Source of the DNA: Casuarius casuarius | Lineage: Eukaryota; Chordata; Aves; Casuariiformes; Casuariidae | Length of the DNA stretch: 64,000 nucleotides | Direction of reading: 5' to 3' | Assembly (NCBI GenBank): GCA_003342895.1 | Contig: PTFA01000024.1 | Location: 3,485,052-3,549,051, forward strand | Part shown: positions 48,275 to 60,500 of the stretch, piece by piece | Position numbering within the stretch: position 1 is the first letter of the stretch | How the letters are laid out: every line of letters starts with the position of its first letter | Notes under the pieces: generated by a model | What the model was told of the DNA's origin: nothing | The model's input: only the letters and a program-made list of their open reading frames with translations | Databases searched by the model: none | Made by a program: the position numbers and the translations under genes

Positions 48275-50164
48275 GTATTCCAGTGACAAGCCTTATGGGC
48301 ACTTTATGTTCTTATATAAACAGACAGATCTTGATTCTACAAGCTGCTGAATAATTTGGCCCTAATTTAAAGAAGATGAATAGTATGCACTTAACTTGTG
48401 CTATACCAAAGGATAAAGCTCTAGTATGTTTAAATCAATGACAAAATTCTAATCTCCTTCAATGAAACAAGATTTCATTTAGAACGCTAAAGCAAGTAAG
48501 ACCACTGTATAGGAAACAGACAAGGAAATAAGGCAAATGCAAAAATCTTCTGGGAGAAAACCTTCCAACTTTAAATTCTGTATCAGAGAAGGCCATAACA
48601 TTATGATATGAAATTACTAGTAGCTGTCTTTATTGGGTCTGAATAAATAGCCATCAAAGGTGATGGAAGACTTTCTATTGATTTGGACCCAAATTGGATT
48701 AAGTACATAACGGAGATTACTTTAATGCTGAAACTCTCAAAATACAATGGTGACTTCAAGCAATTCTTATATGAATCTGATGCAGTAGATTGAAACCTGT
48801 GATCAGTTTACAAAAGCTGACGTATTAGACTTATAAATTCATACCTTGCTAGCTAAGGAAGCTGTTTGAATGCCAAAAATTTTGATCACCTTGCAGTCTG
48901 TTTAAAAAAAAAATACTGTGAGGAATGAAATCCCTGTTTTCAGGTCAACAGAAACATTGTCAGGACCTCAAAGGACCCAAGATATTACCTATACTTCATA
49001 GCGCTGCCTACTCTTAAAGAAACGAAATGTTTTCTAAAAGCCTGTAGGCTATACGAATAAGAAAGTGGAAGGAAAGCATGAAACTCTACGCAGAAATTGG
49101 CTTGGGCAGGCTGTGAAAACTCATTTTAAAGAATATATGCTGGTTTACTAATCTCTACACAGTAAAGGATTGAGTTTTGCATATCTATTTAGTTCATGGG
49201 ATCCAGTGTTCCTCTTAAAACGCTGATGTCTAGATTGAACAAAACACAGAGCTTTAAGAAAGGTCACATAAAGAAAGAGAAATACAATTTTTCAAATCAA
49301 CACGTGCAACTTTGCTAGAAGAGAATGCTTGTTGAACTGCAGCACATTGTAGAAGGTAAATTTGCACAGCATGCTACACTTAGCAAGTATATATCTTGTT
49401 ATACACTCACAAAATAGATATAGAACACAAAAAGGCCTTTAAAACTCATTATTCCAGCAAACCAAAAAAATCTGATTCGGTAAATGCTTTTGTACTTAGC
49501 TGTAAACAACTAAGCAGGTGCCGGCTGAAGGCCTCTCCCCGCCGGCCACGCGCAGACCCTCGGGCGCTCTGCTCAGCACGTTATTCCTGACTGACCGTTC
49601 ACATGCTGCACTGAGTTTTCATCCGTTTGTATGCATGGGATGGCCTGAGAGGTACGAAGCATCTAAATACTTCGCATAATAGCTGAAAGGTCTTATAATC
49701 CCCAAGCGAGAGGAAACGGAGCTCCCTATTACACCCTCGCGGTGACGAAGCACCGGGATCCAGCACGGTTTACAGAAGCTAACGCCACAGCAGGTGACCC
49801 TGGGTTTGGATAGGCTCTTATTTCCCTCGTCAGAGGGGAACAGCTTTCACTGAGCGTGACTCTCCCGGGACCTGCGCGACAGGTAACGGCACCTCGGCCG
49901 CAGCGCGAGGCCTCGGCCGCAGCCGTTAACTGTCCCACGCGAGCGGGGCCGGGGGCGGGGCCAGCGTCGAAACCCCGCCCGCCCGCCCACGCCGCGCCCG
50001 GGCCCCGCCCACGCCGCGCGCCTCCATTTGCGCTCCAGCGCCGCCGCGCCCCCTTCCTCCCCTCGGGCGGGCTCCGCGCGCGGCGCTCGGCTTCCGGCCC
50101 GGTGCGGGGCTCCGGCGTGGCGTAGTTCCGCCGAGGTGCAGGGAGAGTGGGCGGGGCGGGGGGC

Positions 50165-50176
50165 GGTCACGTGAGC
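50165..50176 (+). promoter_or_regulatory. CLEAR-like E-box
   Basis: GGTCACGTGAGC contains GTCACGTGA, close to the CLEAR/USF-type motif bound by TFEB, TFE3 or USF. It is about 140 nt upstream of the start codon, with a second CACGTG 26 nt further on. Confidence 0.5.
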
Positions 50177-50298
50177 CCGGCGGCCGGCGGAGCCCCGCCC
50201 ACGTGGCGCGGCGGAGGCGGCCGATGCGGGCGCGGGCGGGAGGCCGCCCCCAGCCCGCTCCGCAGCCGCTGCTCCGCCGGCCCGGCCTCTCCGCGACG

Positions 50299-50316
50299 AT
50301 GGTGGGAGCGAAATGA
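50299..50316 (+). promoter_or_regulatory. Upstream ORF overlapping the MFSD14B start
   Basis: ATG GTG GGA GCG AAA TGA: five codons with a strong initiation context (A at -3, G at +4). The TGA overlaps the main ATG as ATGA, a geometry suited to termination-reinitiation. It requires that transcription starts upstream of 50299. Confidence 0.6.
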
Positions 50317-50471
50317 GCCCCGAGCCGGAGCCGCCGCCAGCCTCGGCCCGGGCGGGAGAGGAGGAGGAGGAGGAGGCGGCGGCGCCGCCGGGGGGAGGCG
50401 GCGGCGCCTGGCGGGGCGGCTGCATCATGCTGGTGAAGAGGGTCGGCCTGAAGGCGGGCGGCGGCGGCGCG
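50313..50471 (+). CDS. MFSD14B: MFSD14B coding exon 1 (residues 1-53)
   Basis: The ATG at 50313 opens a 53-codon frame that ends exactly at GCG|gtgagt in phase 0. The N-terminus is Glu-, Pro-, Ala- and Gly-rich (EEEEEEAAAPPGGGGG), as expected of a variable cytosolic tail. It then reads IMLVKRVGLKAGGGG, resembling the IML-K-K segment before the first helix in the paralogue MFSD14A. The main ATG context is adequate (G at -3). An internal ATG at 50427 lies in the same frame and would give a protein 38 residues shorter. The GC-rich repeats make length variation likely. The product is a 12-helix major facilitator superfamily member of intracellular membranes with no firmly known substrate. Confidence 0.85.
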
Positions 50472-50550
50472 GTGAGTCGGGGGCGGCCGCCGCGGTTGCC
50501 CGGGCGGCGGAGGAGGAGGAGATGGGCCGGCCGGCGGCGGGGCAGCGCTG

Positions 50551-50763
50551 ATGCCGGACCCGCTGGTGCCGGGTGGCCGAGCCGCCCTCTGGGCGAGCCG
50601 CGCGGGACGCCGCTCCGCCGGGGAGGCGCCCGCTGCCCGCGGAAACTTTGCGCGAGTTGGCGGATGCGGCGCTGCGGCCGGCGTCGCGCCNCTGCAGATC
50701 GCGGAGCTGGAGAAGCGGCTGGCGGAGCTGGAGGCGACGGTGCGCTGCGAGCCCGACGGCCAG
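50551..50763 (+). other. Possible alternative exon with coiled coil, next to an N
   Basis: An ATG frame from 50551 stays open across the N at 50691 to a good donor (GGCCAG|gtacgg), exiting in phase 0, compatible with exon 2. Its end encodes IAELEKRLAELEATVRCEPD, with Ile/Leu/Val at heptad positions a and d (spacing 3,4,3,4). Alternatively ctgcag at 50692-50697 is an acceptor and 50698-50763 is a 22-codon phase 0/0 cassette. Upstream of the N another frame reads ETLRELADAALRPASR, so the N may hide a frameshift. The parent gene of this segment is not clear. Confidence 0.35.
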
Positions 50764-51570
50764 GTACGGGGCCGGGGGGCACCGGCGTCGTCCCCCCCCC
50801 GCCGCGCGCGCGCGCGGGGGCCGTTAACGGCCGAGGGGGCGAGCGCGCGCCGGTTGCTGCCGCCGTTGGCGGGCATTGGTCGGGGAGTAAATGAGTAGTT
50901 GGAAAAGAATAGAGGTGCCTCAACGCAGAGCTTGGGCTCTCTTCGCTGGCGTTGTGGGAAGCGCTGGTGGTGGGTGCGTCCTGGTGAGCAGAAGCTGTAG
51001 AATTACCGTGCAGTTTTAGTAACTTGCTCTTTTGGTTCAGTCCTTTCCCATTACGTTAAAACGTCTTTATGCGACTAACTTAAAAGGAGCCGGACTGAGA
51101 GAAATGGTCCTTGCGCACACTTGAAACCGTCTGCAGGAAAGATTACTTTCAGAAGTGTCTGTAAGTGGTGCATAAGTAACTTTCAGCAGAAGTGCATTTC
51201 AGATGGCTTAAGCTTTCCCTTTGTGCATCCATGCCCATAGGCTAACTTAAAAACAAACGTGAGATCACATCATCTGAGCTTTTTGTAGTTGGGGACAAGT
51301 GACTTATTTCAGGCAGGGTGGGCCGGGCTGAGAAGATACAACCTGTTCTGGCTTGTAGAGGGTGAGTCCAGGGCACAGGATGAGAGCAGAGGAATTTAGG
51401 GACATGCATAAGGTAACAAAATAGATGATTATGTCATTGATAGCTTTTAAATGGGCCCAAATACAAAACTGGGCAAAGACAATAACTCATTTCACTCTCT
51501 GTGATAAGTGACTCCAACTTTACAAAAGGGACTTAGACTTTATTTGAAACGTGACTTAGTAGCTCTTAAC

Positions 51571-51601
51571 ATATAAGTGTATGTGTGTGTATATATATAT
51601 T
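51571..51601 (+). repeat. (TG)n(TA)n simple repeat
   Basis: TGTATGTGTGTGTATATATATA tract in intron 1, shorter than 35 bp. Confidence 0.7.
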
Positions 51602-54600
51602 TAGACTACTTTCATGTTCAGGTGTTCCTGAGTAATGTATTTAGTACTTATTTAATCATAAAATTAGATGTGCTAAAAGTATTATTTATGCTGAAAGTTT
51701 TTAACATCCTTAAGTTTTGTCAGATGGCTGACCTGTGTTACACATGTTGTTTCCTCTGTCCTCCCATGCTCCACATATGAACATCTCTGGTATTGGAGAG
51801 AGAAGATGGTTTACTGTTTTATGGTAATGTGAAGTGAGCAAACTTGTCATATATTTAGCAGAACATTAATGATATAGCATTATTGTAATATTGAGACTGG
51901 AGATTTTTTTAAATGCTTGAAATGATCTGTTTGATATCATTAGGTTCTTCATCCCTTACTCATCCAAGGTTATCTGATGGAGGTGTTAAAATACTTCCGA
52001 TGAGTGATGTAAAAAATACCCTTATGTGGTATTCATCAATCACATGAAAATACATTTGTGTATGTTAGTTCTGAAGCGACTGCTTCACGCTTCCTGTAAC
52101 ATTGTAATGTTGACCACATGGTCAATTTGGAGTGTTTGCATATCACTTCTGTGTTTGAGTCTTTCAGATGCTTTTTTTAGAAATAGTTATGCCTTCTAAA
52201 AAGCAGGTTGGACTCATTCAAGAACTTCAGCTGACATTTGATGAATGATATATTTGCTCTTCTAAGATCTTGTACAGCACCTGCTGTTTAAAACTCCAGA
52301 TGTATGTGATGCAGTCATGCATCTTTGAAGTCAGAACGGGGAAATAACTCTAGCAGGTGCCCATTTACTTATTAGTTATGAAATGTAAACTTTCAGGACT
52401 ACTTTCAGTTTGACTTTTATCAGCATGGATGACATAGAAGAAATAGAAGAGGATGTCAATATATGGAAAGAAAATGCATAACTTTAGTAAAATATGAACA
52501 GGAGCTAGGAAAAGAAAGGAAACAAGTTAAAATACTTTCATTTACCTTTCTGTAACTTTGAAGAGGATTAAAACTAAATGGAAAATAGTCATATCTAACA
52601 AAGGTGCTAATGTTTTTCATACTAATGGGTTGAATGTTTGTTAAAATTGAAAAAAGGATTAAAATAATACTTCTGAGTCCCCAAATACGCTGTTTTACCA
52701 GTTTGCAAATTTAGCTACTAAATGATATATATTATTAACTTATAAAATGATCTCAGGTTTTGCTTGATTTCCCCCACCCTCTACCCCCCTAAACGCACAC
52801 TTGTGCCCTTAAGGGAGTTTGTGTTCCTCTAATGCATCTCCTGCAAGACAGGAAGATATCAGGCTCTAGCCTTATCTTCTGTACATTGGTATAGCTGTAA
52901 TAAAATTATACTTGCATCAGTTTAGGGCCTGCTTTACAATTCCTGACTAAATGACCTGTTTCCTATTTTGTTACTGCAGTTCATATACCTCCCTGTGATA
53001 CTCACATGGTTGTCATAGTGTTACAACACTCTCTGCTAAGGCTTTGAATGAGTGTATTCATTCTAAAATATTAAGGGCCAGGTCATGGCTTTAGATATGA
53101 ATGCAGAGATCTCTGAAACCCGTAGGAGTGCAGCTCTGGCATTTGAAAGTGGAAACCTTTGGGCTACTGATGAAGAAACTACAGAAGTGGAATTCTGGTG
53201 ATCTACTTTGGTCTGTAAAATATATCTTATGTAGGACAGAAGAATTAAGCTAATTTAATGTGACAAAGTGGAAAATGTAATTATGAAGTTGTCTGTCCGG
53301 TTGCACAAGGCTTTCTGTTCACCCCACCTGCAGCTTAAGAAGAACAGGTTTCTGTTTCAATTTTTGTGTAACTAACTTCTCCCTCTTGAACTCTTCTCTG
53401 GCATTGACTTGAGTGGAAGAACTAAAGAATAAATGCTGCACAAGTGACTTTTTACAGAAGTCAGTTATTGGCTCAAAAGTAATAAGGGAAAAAGTGTGTT
53501 TAAGTAAATTCCATTGGAATTAAATCAGTTTCCCTTGGATGCATTACTCTGATTTCAGTGAGCTTCAAAAGTTGAAGTAAATGATGCCATGGACATTGTG
53601 TTACTGGTTATGTAATGTTGTTCCACCTAGATTTTGAACACTGATAGTATAAAACTTGGTATGAGTATTTTAAACTTTGTGCCATGTACTTAATTTTTAT
53701 ACAGACTATCAGTACCGCGCTGCCATGCTAAGGAAGCTTTGTAGCAAAATACAATGCCATACTGCTCAAATAAAGTTATCTTATAGGAGAAATTTTCAAA
53801 TCTTCAAAAAAAATACCTATGTACCTTTTTGTAAATCAGTCATACTTCAGTCTCTGTTCTCGGACACTATAAAATGACACAGCTATTGTGGAGACCAAGA
53901 CCTCTGTTTCATCAACAAAATGAAATGTTTGGCAACAAAATGAAAACTTTCTAAAGTTTAAAACTGTACATCTTCAAAGAAATTTTACTGGTCATTATTC
54001 ATTAAACTGTGCTTTACAACGTGATATGCATTTAGTGCATACCCAAAGAATTGCAGATTTTTATTCTTAGTGCTAAAGTTTTTCTAATATTTCATAACAA
54101 AAAAATAGCATCATGAGATTGAAGCACTGTTTCAGGGTTAGGAAACTTTACTGATATGCCTTTCCATCCAGTGAGCTGGCTCCTTAAATTTCTTGCATGT
54201 AGAATTTAAGGAGACTTGCTATTAGTAAATGGGTGAGTCAAATTGGCAGTTTGGTTATCTAGCTCCTTGTGGAGCACATTTTTGTCCTACAAAAGTTATT
54301 TTTCATGTTAAATCTGCTGTAGATTGTTAAATTTGAATAATCAGAGATAAACTGTTCTGTCTTCTCAAGGTTGTTAATGCCATTCTGAATTTTCACACCA
54401 TGTTAAATTAAAATAACACTACTTCTGGACTCTGAACTGTTGCAAGGAATAAATAGGTGCTGTCTTAAATACAAATCATTCTTTTTTGTATTCATATTGA
54501 GAGGTCACTTTTGCTGTTCTGAGTTTTCTGTTGCTTATCCTCTAGGCTCTGACAGTCTGGAACGTTTTGAGTCGTGAGAGAAGTATGCTAGACTAGAGCA

Positions 54601-55434
54601 GTAAAAACTTGACCCTGTAACTGAGACTTGATTCTTCAGTACTGAAGTTCCAAACTTAACTCATTGCCCAGTGGCTACTTAGCTATCCCATGGAGAAACA
54701 TGTGAGATATCTAAGTATGCCTGCTTTTGAACCAGAACCTATGCTTTTGAGAGAAAATTCTCCATGCCTTATGTGTGTCTATATTTTGGGAGCAAAGCTA
54801 TTTAAAGTTCAGCACTGGATAAATCAGCTTGCAGTTTTGTATAGTGTAGAATGATGTTTGTGTATTATTTCTAGGAGTATTTTATTTTGGCAATATGGTA
54901 GCGTCTAAAGCAGAGCTTTTGCAATGTGGCATGCACATAGTGACCGTTCTCTTGGATACTCTTCCTATCCCTAACAGCTCTTGGCTCAGACTGAACCAGA
55001 TACAGTGTTTTAATGTTTACCAGTCCTCAGAGGTTTTCTGTTACCTAAGCTTGTCTAGTGTACATTTAAATGCAAATGTGTTCCCAGTGTCCCCAAAAAG
55101 GACATGGCAAGACATTTTATGCTTCGAGGGTAAACTGTGAAATGCTACCTCACTTTGTTAAACCTAATGTCTCATAGTTTTGCTTAATTCCCCGTATTTC
55201 GGTATCAGAAGGCAATGACAGTTGACTTCTCTTCATCCTCTTCATGTTGCTCTCAGTTTAATAAGTTGCAATTACATCTTTGCTCAGATGTTTCTATTGC
55301 AGCTTGGACAATCTGACTTCATGATTCCTCCATACCTTTAACAGCTGCTTTTGTCTTTCTGTGGGCCTCTTCCGCTTGTGCTTCCATAAAATATAGTATT
55401 CAACAACGTGCATTGTTTCAGGCTCTGAACAGAA

Positions 55435-55530
55435 TAAGCAGTCATGGGATAAGAGGAAAGATCCTTACAAACAAAAATGGGTAAAAGCTCCAAAAGCAGA
55501 CAGTAAGAACAATCACGCAGGCACATCACA
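55435..55530 (+). repeat. Short CR1/L3-like fragment, sense
   Basis: GCAGTCATGGGATAAGAGG followed by AAAGATCCTT matches a conserved ORF2 segment of old CR1-clade LINEs in sense orientation. The rest is too diverged to follow. It sits about 260 nt from an antisense fragment. Confidence 0.35.
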
Positions 55531-55789
55531 TGCTCATGCAATAATATAATGTTTTTTCCTGTTAATGCATATCATTAAATATACTTTAATCACTTCTGGA
55601 ATATTGAAGTGGTGTTTTCCATGGTCCAGGATGATCTGGGATAGCATTCCTGAATGGTAATCATTCTGTATGTGAGGCTAAAATTGTTTCTTCATCTTTG
55701 CATACATTAAAGTTATCTACATTAATTTCTCTGTCACTGACTCCATCAACTTTGGCTGTTTTTCACAATTGCCCTTTACCTTTTCTACC

Positions 55790-56300
55790 CTGAATTGCAT
55801 TATATCATCAATCAACTGTGCCATATTGCTGTTCACACTTTTTACAGCTCATCTATGAATGTATTGAACAACATAGATCCTAGAGCAGAGTGTTGGGACT
55901 CATTTAATATAACTTCTCTGCTGTAAAACTTTTTTCTTAAACTTGCCTTGTTTCTTTTCTCTTAGCTGGGTTTTTTAATCCCTGCAAGGGCTTTGCTTTG
56001 TTCTGTTTTCTTTAAGAGCCTTTGGTGAGGGACCTTGAGTAGTTTAGTTGAATTTTCAGAAAGCTTATTAACTTGATCTGCCTTATCTATACATATGATT
56101 TGTTCTTTCAGAGAACTCCAGAAAGCTTTTAAAGCATGATTTCCCTTTACAAAATCTGCATGGATTTTTCCATTTCAAAGGAGTTGTGGTTCTGATATTT
56201 TAGAGCTCTGGAATATGATCATCTTTTTTTCTTGAGAAAATGCATTGCAATCTTAAGCATGTCCAGATACAGATTTACTTAAAGTATTTCTTTTGGTGAT
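55790..56300 (-). repeat. Ancient CR1/L3-like LINE ORF2 piece, antisense
   Basis: The plus strand has ATCTATGAATGTATTGAACA, AAGAGCCTTTGGTGAGGGAC, TTTTCAGAAAGCTTATTAA and GCATGATTTCCCTTTACAAA. In old amniote CR1-clade LINEs these are the antisense of the reverse-transcriptase region. It partly overlaps in content with the 46.5-47.6 kb copy, so it is an independent insertion. The stretch around TTTTTTCTTAAACTTG is unlike the consensus and may be an insertion. Confidence 0.7.
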
Positions 56301-57356
56301 GGAAACACAAGTTTGAACAATGCATAAACTGAATTAGTTGTGATATATATTCCAGCTCATATGGCATTTCTAAAATGTTAAAAGCTGCACTGTGATTGGA
56401 AAGTACTTTCACTTGTTTTGAGTGTATTCTCACACTGTGTGCAAGGTGACTGTCTTAGACTTAGTCTGTGCACACTGTCACTTGGTGATTACTTCATGTG
56501 ACAAAGGCAACTTGGGTCTGCAGGGTGCTATTTGCACTTGAGTGAATTTTTGCCTATTTTAACAAATGCAGAGAAGATCAAGAGACTTTTGTAGGGATGA
56601 GGGTATAATTAAGGTTGTTTCTAAGTAGTCCTGTTTGAAAATTAGATGCTAGAATCTAGGAAGAGGGAGAGAGCAAGATAAACAGGTAATCTGCCCTACA
56701 GAGCTAACTGGGTAATACATGTAGAGAAAAGAGCATATGTAACTACAAATATAATAAAAACTAAAATACAGTGGTACCATAATGTTTGTGCTAGAATAAA
56801 AAAGAACAATGAATCAGTGATGCAGTGAAGTGTACCAGAAACTATTTGCTTTTTATCATTGGTGTTGAAACTGTTGAGGTTCTTGCGGGGAGGAGGGAGA
56901 GAGGTGAGGGAGACTGAGGAAGTAATAGTGGCGATGTATGTGAAAATGGAACTTGGTAATTTGGTATCACCTTCAAGATCAAAATGATTCACACAGGAAA
57001 ATATGCTTCTGAAAAGAATTTTACTGATTCTGTTAGTTCAGTTGTTTGGTTTCTTGAAAATATAACAGTTGACATCAGAGTATAGTACAGGTGGCCGTGT
57101 TAAAAGTTTTCCTTTAGCAGATAATTTTTGTAGGGGGAGAATATTTCTACAGACTTTTTAAAATGCATTACTGTGAAGAGTATTGTTACTTTAAGTGTTG
57201 GTTTATAGTGCTATGGAAAGACTGAATACACTTTGCAAAATCTCTTCCACACTGAGATATCTTATTTGGGAAAGAATTTTGGGGTTCTGGGGAGAAGATT
57301 GTCAGTTCAGAAGTTCAGCTTGAATTTGATTGTTAGCTTCCTGAGAGAGAACAGGG

Positions 57357-57545
57357 TAATTCAGGCTGGAAGGTTCCTCAGGAGGTCTCTAGTCCACCCT
57401 CTGGCTCACAGCAGGGTCAGCTCTGAGGCCAGATCAGGTTGCTCAGTTTTTTCTGTTTGGAGCTTGAAAACCTCCAAAGATGGAGCCTGACACAGCCTCC
57501 CTGGGTGACCTGCTGCACTGCCCTCATGGAGGGGGGGAAAAGTAT
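57357..57545 (-). repeat. CR1 LINE 3' fragment, antisense
   Basis: Antisense CR1 on the plus strand: CAGGCTGGAAGGTTCCTC, GGAGGTCTCTAGTCCACCC, CAGCAGGGTCAGCTCTGAGG, CAGATCAGGTTGCTCAG, ACCTCCAAAGATGGAGCC and CTCCCTGGGTGACCTGCTGC. 5' limit unclear because the sequence fades past 57545. Confidence 0.9.
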
Positions 57546-60500
57546 GGTGCAGTCATCCAATTAAAGTGAGTCTTTTTCTTAATCTGCCTAGCCCTCATCC
57601 TCATACAAATTTGAAAAGTTCGAAAAGGAACTTTGGAGGGCTTCAGCATTCAAAAAGTGAGAAGTGGTTTTGTTCTGGAATAAGCACATTATTTAGATGC
57701 AAAGCAGTAGTTAAATGTTTGAAATTTGTTGTTAGAGTGCTTTGGCAGTCAATTTGAGCAATGAGTGTAACTAAAGTACAAGTTTGATTTAGTAGGTAAA
57801 TAGTTGACCTAAAACGTTACATGAATATACAAATACTATAAATTTGAGCTTTGCTCTGAAGATTTAGAGTAAAGCTAGCTATAAAAACTTACCTTGGTGT
57901 GGAATATTTTAGGGTGAGCTGTACTTGTTTTCCTTTAGAATGACTAAGAGAAGGTATTCTTACTGCTGCAACATAGTAAATTCTTTTGTCTTGTCTGTGA
58001 GCAATTCCTCACCAGCTGGATTTATAATCTTGATATCTTCTCATGGATTTGTTCATGTTCAACAGCTGTGTTCTAATTTAAATTTCTTACATCCCAGTGG
58101 TTTTCACTGTTGTCCTCAAATTAACTTGTGAGTTTCTGTCCAATTTTTTTGGAATTGCGGGGGGAGATTGTAAAATTGGAGAAATAATAGATATTTTGTT
58201 AGAACTTTTGTGACATCTGGCACTTGATTCATAGTGATGGTCTAAACTTTTACTGTTAAGCATTTGAGATTATGTAATGTTTTGCTTGTTATTGATTATC
58301 CAAGTGTAATAGTTTGACCAACAGCTGCATTTGAAAGTGGCCATAATGTTCATACATAAATTTCTCAGCCCACATGCTAGCCAGTTGTATGAAAATCTGC
58401 ACGGATGGAGAGTAATCCCGTAACAAATTTTAAAGCGTTAGCATGTTAGAAATTGGATGGCTCCAGGAAAGTTTTAAAAACTAAGGGTGGGTGTAGGGAG
58501 GAAGGGAAAGCAATTTGTAAATTGCCTAGATCCCTGCTACTTCTATTTATATTTCTTTGTTTAAAAAGATTTATTTTGTCCCCATATTTTCTAGTTCAAG
58601 AATCCTAAAGCTCTTTGTGCTTCAAATTGTTACCCACTTTGCATGTGTAGGTCTCAAGTTCTCTCTTTACAGAATTTGCATACAGTTGTCCTCTGTTGCA
58701 AAATACTTTCTCAGTACAAAAATTGACCCCCCACAAACACTTCTTTTGGGGTAGATTCTTCTTAAAAGGCCATATCAAGAGAAGCACTTTTGGGGAAACT
58801 CCTTCTGAAGCCCTTTGTTTTTGAACCCAGCAGAGAGATTTTTGTCTGTTTTTAATTAACAGTTTTGGTTGTGTATCTGTTCAATTGTAAACTTTTTTCC
58901 TTTTAAATATCTTGACACTGATTAAAAAAACCCTAAACTTGTGATGGGAGTTTTTAGGGCCTACAGGAAAGATAGACATCTAGAGATAAGTATCTGCATC
59001 AGTCTGCTGGATAAAGTCAGTGAGTTTTCCTGTTTTCATGATTGTAGTTACTAGCACGAGTGTTCTTCAGGTAGTCTAGATGGCCACGGCTCTATAAAGA
59101 AAACTGAAAATCATCAGTTACAGTCTATGCAGTTCGCTGATATTGATATGTCTCAAATCAAACTATTTGCGTGTGTGAACTGGAATGCATGACTTTGTTT
59201 TGACAGGCACATATTCCTTTCAGGATTTAAATTCTACTTTTCCAGGTTATCTCTTGATTTCAAAAGGGTATAGAGATATTTGGGTTTTTTATAGTTCAGT
59301 ACAACTACCTAGAATTTGCACGACACTGCCAAAAGATGACCCTGCCAAAAATTTCTTTTCATCTCCAAGGAATATTCATTTAGGATCAATACAACAGGAT
59401 GGCATTTCTTTCGCAAAAGGACTTATGTGACTGCTGAAGAAAAGGCGAATATTTTTGAATATGGGTGTACATCTTTCTGGTCAACCATCTAAGTCTCAGA
59501 TGAAGTCCTCATGTAATAAAAACTTTTGGTTTTGTTATACTGTAAGTCTGGTGCTTAAAAACAAAAAACAAAAAAAACCCCGTAATATATTTAGTGTCAT
59601 TGGAAGTGTTTGCAGAATGCAAAACACCGTTGTTTATGGTCCAGCATTGCACTTAGTAATGTAGGGTGGGGGAGAGTAGAACAGGAGGAAGCAGAATAGA
59701 GGTGGGGGAGAAGGCTGGGGAGTCCTTTACTGCTGTCTACTGTAAAGTTTGCCTTTTTCTGAGGGGAGCGTGGTGGAAAGGGTTCTTCAGACTGAAGCAT
59801 AATCTGTTTTAAACAGTATCCATACTGACAGACATCTTCACAAAAAATATACTCTTAAAATTATTACCCTGATTGATTATCCAGAAGTACTTGTAGACTT
59901 CTTATATGAGTAAAATCTTATATGTAATCTTTGGAAACTTGGCTATTTCAAGATTAAAAACTGCATGGTAACATGCAGAAGAAATGTTAATGCTTGAAAG
60001 TTATCAGTGTCTCAGCGATAATCTTTGATCTAGGATATCATCATATTATTTTCCTGGAGAGAGAGCTATTTTCCTTAAAATTGTAGCTTCTAAGCAAGCT
60101 ATGATACAAAATTCTTATTAGTTGGAAAAGTATCATGTGTTAGTTTTATTTTGCTACTACAGACTTTGACATCTGATAAGTTTAAAATTATTAGAGAAGT
60201 AGGCATTTAGGCTGTCTTCGCAGTAGGGATTTCTTTAAAAAATTTTTAGTATAGGCAGCAGACTTGAAAGCACTTTTAACAAAATTCATTTTAATCCTGT
60301 CATTCCTACTAATCAAGATGAAAGGTACTGGACAGGAAAAACAGTAAGTGCGTGATTGTGCTCTGCCTTTGTAGTAGGCACTCTGACTTTTTCAGGTTTA
60401 GTGGGAGATCCTGAGGTTCATGTTCTTGTTCTCCAGCTGCCCAAATGAGATAATCTGGCTGATCTGTCACTAGATGATGTCTCTTGAACTGCATCCAGCA

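Larger units (their letters stand above)
43754..49500. other. Region expected to hold the kelch gene 5' end; no exon found
   Basis: Apart from the two LINE fragments and a weak helical frame, I found no convincing minus-strand exon here. The missing N-terminal blades and start codon of the kelch gene should lie here or in the CpG island. A 19-nt segment at 44902-44920 (KDWLAQ between AG and GT) is too short to judge. Confidence 0.4.
49510..50860. promoter_or_regulatory. CpG island promoter of MFSD14B (possibly bidirectional)
   Basis: GC and CpG content jumps sharply from AT-rich flanks. There is no TATA box. Several Sp1-type GC boxes (GGGGCGGGGC near 49950-49960, GTGGGCGGGGCGGGG near 50149) occur, along with an ETS-like CTTCCGG at 50091, and two CACGTG E-boxes at 50168-50173 and 50200-50205. 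This is a typical housekeeping promoter upstream of the exon-1 ATG at 50313. The minus-strand kelch gene points toward it, so divergent transcription is plausible but not shown. Confidence 0.9.

Noticed and set aside
50147..50551. Other GC-rich plus-strand frames around exon 1
   Set aside because: Low-complexity frames overlapping the real exon-1 frame, which alone ends at a donor in phase with exon 2.
49847..50923. 358-codon open frame on the minus strand across the CpG island
   Set aside because: It is a by-product of GC-rich sequence lacking AT-rich stops: Arg, Ala, Pro and Gly only, overlapping MFSD14B exon 1, with no domain.
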